Source: Bacillota bacterium
GTDB taxonomy: Bacteria > Bacillota > Negativicutes > Sporomusales > UBA7701
Assembly (NCBI GenBank): GCA_023415775.1
Contig: JAEZJM010000021.1
Coordinates: 62,001-126,000, forward strand
Reading direction: 5' to 3'
DNA length: 64,000 nucleotides
Both the position numbers and the translations under genes were made by a program. Under the pieces are notes generated by a model. That model saw only the letters and a program-made list of their open reading frames with translations, searched no databases and had not been told where the DNA came from. This document shows, one piece after another, positions 58,059 to 64,000 of this stretch (position 1 is the stretch's first letter; each line of letters opens with the position of its first letter).

Positions 58059-59381
58059 ATGCGCAACGCTATCCTCATCCTGAGCCTGCTATTGCTTGCC
58101 CTGCTGCCCGCCGCCTTGGCCGAGGCCGCACAAACCTCCCCGCCGCTCATCAAGGTCGGTTTATGGTCCAACCAGACCAGCATCGTCCTTTCCGCGACCG
58201 AAGGATTTTCTCTGGCCGACGCCGACAGCAAGGAAACTATCGGCACTTACCAGGCCAAAGAAAAAATCATGGTCACCTTTGCGGCTTCAGGCATGGCCGT
58301 AAACGGCCAACCGGTCGCGGCCCGCGAACTTGTCACCGTTTTGCCGGCGAAAGCCACCGCCGCAATCGAAGTCAACAGGCGCCAGTACAGGGGGACGGTC
58401 AGCATCCGCCGCACCGCCGGCAAAAATGGCATGACCGTAGTGAATACCCTGCCGCTCGAAGAATACGTCTACGGCATCATCGCCCGCGAAATATCTCCCG
58501 CCTGGCCGGCGGAAGCGGTGAAAGCCCAGGCGGTCGCCGCCCGTACCTACGCCCTCTACAGCTACGGCAAACACCGCGACGATGGTTATGACGTCTGCGC
58601 CACCACCGACTGCCAGGTTTACGGCGGCAAGACCGCCGAGGACGCCCGCGCCACCAAGGCGGTCGACGACACGCGCGGCTTGATCGTAACCTACAAAGGC
58701 AAACCCGTCCCGGCCTACTTTCACGGCAGCGGAGGCGGCTTCACCGAAAACAGCGAAAACGTCTGGGGAGGTCACCACCCTGCCCTTCGCGGCGTCGCCG
58801 ATTTCGACCAGAGCTCACCCCATTACAGCTGGGAAAAGCAGATGACCCAGAAAGAAGTGGAAGCTGCCCTGGAAGGCGCCGGCATAAAGATCGGCAGCCT
58901 GCAAACCATCGACCTTTCCCCGCTGACCAAACCGCCGGTCAACAGCTTCGACCGGGGCATTTCCGGCCGGATAAAAGACCTCCGGCTGGCCGGCAGCGCC
59001 GGCAGCACTGTAATCAGCGGCGCCAAGCTGCGCACCATCCTCGGCCTTAACAGCACCCTCTTTGACATCAAAGTGACCCTTCCCGCCGAAAAGGCGGTAA
59101 AGTTCGAGATAACCGACAGTTACGGCGACCGCGATACGAAAACCGTACCGATCAACGTTAAACCCCTGCCCAGCAAGGCCGACAAACCCAATATCCGGAG
59201 CTTGAGCGGCCGGGCCAACGAAACCATCATCTTCACCGGCTTCGGCTGGGGCCATGGAATCGGTCTTTCCCAGTGGGGCGCGAAAGCCATGGCCGAGAAG
59301 GCGCCGGCCGGCGACACCGCATATTTCCGGGAGATATTGAAACACTACTACACAGGCGTAGAGATAAGCAAACTCTACTGA
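58059..59381 (+). CDS. SpoIID/LytB domain protein
   Basis: The 440-residue secreted protein has a signal peptide ending near AALAEA (residue 22) and a SpoIID/LytB domain. Family marks are PLEEYVYGIIAREISPAWPAE, AVAARTYALY and GWGHGIGLSQWGAK. SpoIID is a lytic transglycosylase in engulfment; LytB-like relatives act on vegetative wall. The location between ruvB and queA is the usual one in spore formers. I cannot tell SpoIID proper from its relatives. Confidence 0.9.
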   Translation: MRNAILILSLLLLALLPAALAEAAQTSPPLIKVGLWSNQTSIVLSATEGFSLADADSKETIGTYQAKEKIMVTFAASGMAVNGQPVAARELVTVLPAKATAAIEVNRRQYRGTVSIRRTAGKNGMTVVNTLPLEEYVYGIIAREISPAWPAEAVKAQAVAARTYALYSYGKHRDDGYDVCATTDCQVYGGKTAEDARATKAVDDTRGLIVTYKGKPVPAYFHGSGGGFTENSENVWGGHHPALRGVADFDQSSPHYSWEKQMTQKEVEAALEGAGIKIGSLQTIDLSPLTKPPVNSFDRGISGRIKDLRLAGSAGSTVISGAKLRTILGLNSTLFDIKVTLPAEKAVKFEITDSYGDRDTKTVPINVKPLPSKADKPNIRSLSGRANETIIFTGFGWGHGIGLSQWGAKAMAEKAPAGDTAYFREILKHYYTGVEISKLY

Positions 59382-59391
59382 GGAGTCCCCA

Positions 59392-60411
59392 ATGCAGCTA
59401 TCCGATTTCGACTACCATCTGCCGGAAGAACTGATCGCCCAGCATCCCGCTGCAGTCCGCGATCAGTCGCGGCTCCTGGTGCTTGGCAGAGACACCGGCG
59501 CCGTATCGCACCGCCGTTTCTACGACCTGTCCTCATATCTCGTGCCCGGCGATACGCTCGTATTCAACGACACGCGGGTGATCCCCGCCCGCCTCGTCGG
59601 CACCAAGTCCGATACCGGCGGCAAGGTGGAGGTTTTTCTCCTCAACCGGCTGGCGGAAGACCGGTGGGAAACGCTCGTCAAGCCGGGCCGCAAACTGCGC
59701 CCGGGGACGACGGTAAACTTCGGCGACGACCTGAGCGGAGAAATACTTGCTGTTACCGACTTTGGCGGACGTGTCGTCCGCTTTAGTTTTAACGGCATCT
59801 TCGAGGAAGTGCTTGACAGGCTGGGGGAGACGCCGCTGCCGCCGTATATACACGAACAATTGCCAGATAAGGAGCGCTACCAGACAGTATATTCGCGGGC
59901 TCGCGGCTCGGCTGCCGCCCCTACAGCGGGCTTGCATTTCACTGACAAATTACTGTCATCTCTGGCAGATAACTCTATCAATCTGGCCTTCCTCACCCTC
60001 CACGTCGGCCTGGGGACTTTCAGGCCGGTAAGCGCGGAGAACATCCTCGACCATAAGATGCACCGCGAATACTACTCCATCCCGCCGGCGGCGGCCGACA
60101 CCGTTAACCGCGCCAAAGAACGCGGCGGCCGTATAATCGCCGTCGGCACGACCGCGGTCCGCACGCTGGAGACGGTCGCCAGGGACGGGCGGATCGAGGC
60201 CGGCAGCGGGTGGACGGACATTTTCATCTATCCCGGCTATCGGTTCCAAATGGTCGACGCCCTCCTTACTAACTTCCACCTGCCGAAGTCGACGCTGCTG
60301 ATGCTTGTCAGCGCCTTCGCCGGCCGCGAAAACGTCCTAGCCGCCTACCGCGAAGCGGTGGCGGAGCGGTATCGGTTTTTCAGCTTCGGCGACGCAATGC
60401 TAATCATCTAA
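59392..60411 (+). CDS. queA: tRNA ribosyltransferase-isomerase QueA
   Basis: The 339-residue enzyme begins MQLSDFDYHLPEELIAQ and has GGKVEVFLL, GLHFT and PKSTLLMLVSAFAG marks. It adds the epoxycyclopentane from SAM to preQ1 in tRNA. It is the second queuosine step encoded here, 23 bp before tgt. Confidence 0.97.
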   Translation: MQLSDFDYHLPEELIAQHPAAVRDQSRLLVLGRDTGAVSHRRFYDLSSYLVPGDTLVFNDTRVIPARLVGTKSDTGGKVEVFLLNRLAEDRWETLVKPGRKLRPGTTVNFGDDLSGEILAVTDFGGRVVRFSFNGIFEEVLDRLGETPLPPYIHEQLPDKERYQTVYSRARGSAAAPTAGLHFTDKLLSSLADNSINLAFLTLHVGLGTFRPVSAENILDHKMHREYYSIPPAAADTVNRAKERGGRIIAVGTTAVRTLETVARDGRIEAGSGWTDIFIYPGYRFQMVDALLTNFHLPKSTLLMLVSAFAGRENVLAAYREAVAERYRFFSFGDAMLII

Positions 60412-60434
60412 AGAAAATAGAGAGAGGTTCTCCG

Positions 60435-61547
60435 ATGGCTGTTACGTTCGAACTGATAAAAAAATGCCCGGCTACCGGCGCGAGGGCCGGCCGCCTCTAT
60501 ACCCCCCACGGCGTCTTCGACACGCCGATCTTCATGCCGGTAGGGACCCAGGCCACCGTAAAGGCTATGTCGCCCCACGAACTGATGGCGATGGGGGCCG
60601 GCATCATTCTCAGCAACACCTACCATCTGTTTTTGCGGCCGGGTCACGATCTGGTCGCCGAGGCCGGCGGCCTTCACTCCTTTATGCAGTGGGATCGCGG
60701 CATCCTCACCGACAGCGGCGGTTTCCAGGTTTTCAGCCTTGGCTCGCTGCGCAAGATCGGCGAGGAAGGGGTGGCCTTCCGGTCTCACATCGACGGCTCG
60801 AAGCAATTTCTGTCGCCGGAGAAGGCGACCGAGGTACAAATGGCCCTGGGGGCGGACATCATCATGGCCTTTGACGAGTGTGTGCCTTACCCGGCCGACC
60901 ATGCTTACGCCAAAGCCTCCACCGAGCGGACAACCCGCTGGGCGGAACGCTGCCTCAAGACCCATACCCGGAAAGACCAGGCCCTGTTCGGCATCGTCCA
61001 GGGCGGGATGCACAAGGATCTGAGGGCGATGAGCGCCCGCGACCTTGTCAGCATGAAATTCCCCGGCTACGGGATCGGCGGCCTGAGCGTCGGCGAACCC
61101 AAACCGCTGATGTACGAGATGCTGGAGGAGACGGTCCCCCTGCTGCCGGTAGACAAGCCCCGCTACCTGATGGGCGTCGGCACGCCGGATTGCCTGGTGG
61201 AGGGCGTCATGCGCGGTGTAGACATGTTCGACTGCGTTTTTCCCACCCGCGTGGCCCGCAACGGCACGGTTATGACCAGCCGCGGCCGCCTGGTGCTGAA
61301 AAATGCCGAGTATGCCCGCGATTTCCGTCCGATCGACCCGGACTGCGGCTGCTATACCTGCAGCAACTTCTCGCGGGCCTATATCCGTCATCTTCTCAAG
61401 GCCGAGGAAATCTTCGGCCTGCGGCTTACGACCACCCATAATCTGTACTTTCTCCTCCAGTTCATGCGCGATATGCGCAGGGCGATAATCGACGACAGAT
61501 TCCTTGCTTTCCGTGAAGAGTTTTGGGCTAAATACCCAACCCCTTAG
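60435..61547 (+). CDS. tgt: Queuine/preQ1 tRNA-guanine transglycosylase
   Basis: The 370-residue enzyme has the catalytic Asp in DSGGFQVFSL (near 93), FDCVFPTRVARNG and the zinc site CGCYTCSNF (near 303). It exchanges the anticodon guanine for preQ1. It completes, with queA and queH, a tRNA queuosine set. Confidence 0.98.
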   Translation: MAVTFELIKKCPATGARAGRLYTPHGVFDTPIFMPVGTQATVKAMSPHELMAMGAGIILSNTYHLFLRPGHDLVAEAGGLHSFMQWDRGILTDSGGFQVFSLGSLRKIGEEGVAFRSHIDGSKQFLSPEKATEVQMALGADIIMAFDECVPYPADHAYAKASTERTTRWAERCLKTHTRKDQALFGIVQGGMHKDLRAMSARDLVSMKFPGYGIGGLSVGEPKPLMYEMLEETVPLLPVDKPRYLMGVGTPDCLVEGVMRGVDMFDCVFPTRVARNGTVMTSRGRLVLKNAEYARDFRPIDPDCGCYTCSNFSRAYIRHLLKAEEIFGLRLTTTHNLYFLLQFMRDMRRAIIDDRFLAFREEFWAKYPTP

Positions 61548-61605
61548 AGGAATTACGGGAAAGGCGCAGAATATATCGGGAGGACAAAACGGGAGGTGAG
61601 TTGGT

Positions 61606-61884
61606 ATGGAGTTTCTTTCTCCGGAAATTATGCAATGGGCGCCGTTTGTAATCATGATCGTTATCTTCTACTTCCTGTTCTACAGGCCGCAGAAGAGAGA
61701 TCAGCAAAAACGCGCCGATATGCTCGGCAGTCTGAAAAAAGGCGACCGCATCGTCACCATCGGTGGTCTGCACGGCACCATCACTGCGTTCAGCGACGAC
61801 ACCGTTACTATCAAAGTGGCGGAAAAAGTAGAGCTTGACTTTAACCGCGCGGCGATAGCCTCGGTAAAAAGCAAGGCTGATTAG
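61606..61884 (+). CDS. yajC: Preprotein translocase subunit YajC
   Basis: The 92-residue protein has one TM segment (about 10-25), then YFLFYRPQKRDQQKR, GDRIVTIGGLHGTI and a strand-rich cytoplasmic domain. It accompanies SecDF in many bacteria. GGGAGGTGAG precedes the ATG. The position after tgt is conserved. Confidence 0.96.
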   Translation: MEFLSPEIMQWAPFVIMIVIFYFLFYRPQKRDQQKRADMLGSLKKGDRIVTIGGLHGTITAFSDDTVTIKVAEKVELDFNRAAIASVKSKAD

Positions 61885-61886
61885 TC

Positions 61887-62474
61887 ATGTCCTCCGGAAA
61901 GGAAGCCAAGCAGATGCTGCGCCGGGAAATGCTCGCCATACGGCGCAGCCTTTCTGCCGAGGAGATCAAAATGGGGAGCGAGGCTATCGCTGCCTATTTT
62001 TGTGCGTGGCCGAAATACCGGGCCGCCAAGGTTGTGATGTTTTATCTCCCGATGGCGGACGAGCCTCAGACGTCCGCGCTCATCGAGGACGCCTGGCGGG
62101 AAGGGAAAATAGTGGCCGTGCCGCTGATGGGCGAGGTTTACGGCGTCATGGAGGCCGCGGTTCTCGACGGCTGGGACGGCCTCGTGACCGGACGCCTTGG
62201 GCTCAAGATGCCCGATCCGGCCAAAACCCGGCGGATTGACCCGGTTGACATCGATCTTGTCGTCGTCCCTGGCGTGGTTTTCGATGTTGCCGGACGCCGT
62301 GTGGGTATGGGCGCGGGCTATTACGACCGTTTTCTGCCGCAGGCCGCGTCCGCCTGCCGTATGGGGCTCGCCTGGTCGGCCCAGATAGTGCCGGAGGTTC
62401 CTGCCGAAGAGCATGACGTGCGAATGGAGTATCTCTTGACGGAAACCGGCTTTCGGCCCCTGTCGGGCGGATAG
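61887..62474 (+). CDS. 5-formyltetrahydrofolate cyclo-ligase
   Basis: The 195-residue protein has LRREMLAIRRSLSAEE at the N-terminus and the conserved C-terminal GVVFDVAGRRVGMGAGYYDRFL. It uses ATP to convert 5-formyl-THF into 5,10-methenyl-THF, keeping one-carbon folates in use. It lies 2 bp after yajC. Confidence 0.94.
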   Translation: MSSGKEAKQMLRREMLAIRRSLSAEEIKMGSEAIAAYFCAWPKYRAAKVVMFYLPMADEPQTSALIEDAWREGKIVAVPLMGEVYGVMEAAVLDGWDGLVTGRLGLKMPDPAKTRRIDPVDIDLVVVPGVVFDVAGRRVGMGAGYYDRFLPQAASACRMGLAWSAQIVPEVPAEEHDVRMEYLLTETGFRPLSGG

Positions 62475-62510
62475 CTTCGCAGTGATGTCCGTCTTGATGG
62501 GGGTGGCACG

Positions 62511-63215
62511 ATGGAGATCAGGATCGGCATTGCCAAAGCCAACAAATACGCGGTCGCCGAATGCGGCGACAGTTTCGAGGTGGCAGAACGACCACGGGGT
62601 GGTATTTCTGCCATTTTCGCTGACGGTCAGGGCAGCGGCAAGGCGGCCAAGCAGACCAGCAGCCTCGTGGTCAACCGGGCGGCGTCGCTGATCGCCGAAG
62701 GCGTGAGGGATGGGGCGGTGGCCAGGACGGTCCACGATTACCTCTATGCCATGAAAGACGGGAGAGTATCTTCGACCCTGACCATTCTCAGCGCCGATTA
62801 CGACGCCCAGACGCTGCTATTTTCCCGCAACGCCAACTGCCCAGTGCTGGTAAAGACCGAATTCGGCATCTCCGTCTACGATGAGGAGGTCCCGCCCATT
62901 GGCGTGCACAAATATATGAAGCCGCTGATGAATCAAGTCCCCCTCGATGTGGGCACAATTCTGGTATCCTATACCGACGGTATTCAGGCGGCCGGCCGCA
63001 AGCGCGGCAATGCCATCGACCATGGCCGCCTGCTTAAGCTTCTTGAAGACAATGGACCCGACGACGTGGAATTTATCGCCGAGAATATATTGGAATACGC
63101 TCTGACGCTGGATGATTACCGGCCTGGCGATGACATGACCGTAGTGGTCATGGGCATTTCGGACCGGGATTCGACCCACCGGATTCAGCGGTTCAGTGTC
63201 TCGTTTCCATACTGA
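62511..63215 (+). CDS. SpoIIE/PP2C-family phosphatase (single domain)
   Basis: The 234-residue protein has the acidic PP2C motifs FADGQGSG (near 36-43), SYTDGI (near 152) and GDDMT (near 205), with no sensor domain. It is distinct from the hydrogenase-linked phosphatase (which has a C-terminal extension). A P-loop protein and an HD protein follow. The substrate is unknown, possibly an anti-sigma antagonist. Confidence 0.88.
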   Translation: MEIRIGIAKANKYAVAECGDSFEVAERPRGGISAIFADGQGSGKAAKQTSSLVVNRAASLIAEGVRDGAVARTVHDYLYAMKDGRVSSTLTILSADYDAQTLLFSRNANCPVLVKTEFGISVYDEEVPPIGVHKYMKPLMNQVPLDVGTILVSYTDGIQAAGRKRGNAIDHGRLLKLLEDNGPDDVEFIAENILEYALTLDDYRPGDDMTVVVMGISDRDSTHRIQRFSVSFPY

Positions 63216-63228
63216 GCGGGTGAAGGCT

Positions 63229-63609
63229 ATGCGGATTGTTGTGGTAGGGCCGTGCGCCAGCGGCAAGACGACCCTGGTCAACCGCTTGCGGGAGTTGGGG
63301 CTCGACGCCCACAACGTCGCCCAGGAACACTCGGGTATAAAAGCGCTGTGGCGCAAGAAGAGCCCCGACGTGGTGGTGATGCTGGACGCGACATTGCCGG
63401 TTATCCGCCGGCGGCGCTCCGTCCCCTGGGGTGAAGAGCGCCTTGTGGCGCAGCGCGAAAGGCTGCGGGACGCTCGTGAACACGCCAGCCTTTTCATCCA
63501 GACCGATCCACTGTCGCGGGAAGAAGTAGCCGAACGGGTACTGGAGTATATCGCAGGGAGAACTGACAATGGCAGCACTGACTGTAGCAGATCTGAAGGA
63601 AGATCATGA
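63229..63609 (+). CDS. Small P-loop NTPase, 126 aa
   Basis: The protein begins MRIVVVGPCASGKTTLVNRL, whose GPCASGKT is a Walker A motif. It then has a VVVMLDATL strand and basic helices rich in Arg, and lacks an obvious NKxD GTP-specificity motif. It resembles small predicted kinases or GTPase-like proteins. ATG 63229 follows a GGGTGAAGG site; an in-frame ATG at 63196 lies within the phosphatase gene. Overlap of 41 bp with the HD gene suggests coupling. Confidence 0.7.
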   Translation: MRIVVVGPCASGKTTLVNRLRELGLDAHNVAQEHSGIKALWRKKSPDVVVMLDATLPVIRRRRSVPWGEERLVAQRERLRDAREHASLFIQTDPLSREEVAERVLEYIAGRTDNGSTDCSRSEGRS

Positions 63610-64000
63610 GGTCGGGGTCTATTTATCCTGCAGCACGGAGTATCTCTGCCGGCTGGGTTTCACCGAACACGGCAGGCGGCACGCCGCGCTTGTTTCCGAG
63701 CGGGCCCGCCGCGTGCTGGCGCAGCTTGGCTACGGAGAGCGGGACTGCGAGCTTGCCGGCGTGGCCGGCTATCTGCACGATATCGCCAACCTCGTCAACC
63801 GTTATAACCACGGCGGTACGGGGGCGGTGATGGCTTACGCCATCTTAAGCCGCTTCGGCATGGCGCCTGAGGAGATCGCCCTGGTCGTGTCGGCGATCGG
63901 CAACCACGAGGAGGAGCGGGGCAACGCCATCAACCACATAGCTTCGGCTCTCATCATTGCCGACAAGTCGGATGTTCACCGTTCGCGGGTGACGCATACC
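63569..64000 (+). CDS. HD-domain phosphohydrolase, 3' end cut by window edge
   Basis: An ATG at 63569, 8 bases after GGGAG, opens a frame to the window end (144 codons seen). The product starts MAALTVADLKEDHEVGVYL, and has EHGRRHAALV, YLHDIANL and AIGNHEEERG, which fit an HD domain with metal-binding His/Asp residues. HD proteins hydrolyse nucleotides or other phosphoesters. It overlaps the P-loop gene in another frame and probably completes a three-gene operon. Substrate unknown. Confidence 0.85.
   Translation, partial: MAALTVADLKEDHEVGVYLSCSTEYLCRLGFTEHGRRHAALVSERARRVLAQLGYGERDCELAGVAGYLHDIANLVNRYNHGGTGAVMAYAILSRFGMAPEEIALVVSAIGNHEEERGNAINHIASALIIADKSDVHRSRVTHT

Noticed and set aside
63606..63830. 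+ strand frame of 74 codons at the right edge
   Set aside because: It is in a different frame from the HD protein, which has motifs, a ribosome site and a full open frame over the same bases.

Overview
The window reads as the chromosome of an anaerobic, endospore-forming member of the Bacillota with a fairly GC-rich genome. Sporulation genes are scattered through it: a YtxC-type gene beside thrS, yunB, a BofC-like gene, a SpoIID/LytB gene, an alpha/beta SASP, a Spo0E-like gene and an array of tiny genes with sigma-K-like promoters. Anaerobic metabolism is shown by two [FeFe]-hydrogenase-family proteins, PduL plus butyrate kinase, and an acyl-CoA dehydrogenase. A Sporomusaceae-like relative would fit, but that is inference from gene content and layout. 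Most genes lie on the + strand and are tightly packed. I see no prophage, insertion sequence or CRISPR array.

Left part (1-12600): a truncated YibE/F gene, alaX (-), two cell-wall enzymes (the second behind a c-di-AMP riboswitch), a VOC/thioesterase/hydrolase operon, a small DMT transporter, an acyl-CoA dehydrogenase, tRNA-Val(GAC), a Spo0E-like gene behind a near-perfect sigma-54 promoter, a Cache-HAMP-PAS-GGDEF-HD signalling protein, two tandem PH/GRAM-like proteins and ytxC. Centre-left (12600-33250): translation and housekeeping. This holds T-box-thrS, infC-rpmI-rplT with a leader terminator and an ATT start, a class II aldolase homologue, a Ktr-type K+ system with a TrmH-family methyltransferase, a YqzL-like micro-ORF plus T-box in front of pheST, an amino-acid permease that apparently starts at CTG, zapA, a YetF-like protein, a phosphatase-superfamily protein, a U32 peptidase, mutS2 and a DUF2148 protein.

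Centre-right (33250-46650): a minus-strand aminotransferase with an array of alternating half-sites upstream, a YbaB-like pair, four small genes sharing an AC-N17-CATANNNT(A/G) promoter, PBP1A (-), tyrS, the 5-oxoprolinase genes pxpBCA, an unusual SASP (-), yunB and a chemoreceptor. Right part (46650-64000): a five-gene hydrogenase/sensor operon (thioredoxin-like ferredoxin, PAS-linked HydS-type hydrogenase, SpoIIE phosphatase with an unassigned C-terminal half, second ferredoxin, group-B-like hydrogenase). It is followed by yebC, a bofC-like gene, pduL-buk, ruvCAB, the queuosine genes queH/queA/tgt, yajC, a 5-formyl-THF cyclo-ligase, and a second SpoIIE-type phosphatase with a small P-loop protein and an HD protein cut by the window edge.

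The most interesting signals are the putative H2-sensing phosphatase operon, the sigma-K-type micro-gene array with nearly identical promoter-gene-hairpin units, the sigma-54 promoter in front of a Spo0E-like gene, and several start-codon or leader oddities (CTG permease start, ATT infC start, micro-ORF before the pheS T-box).
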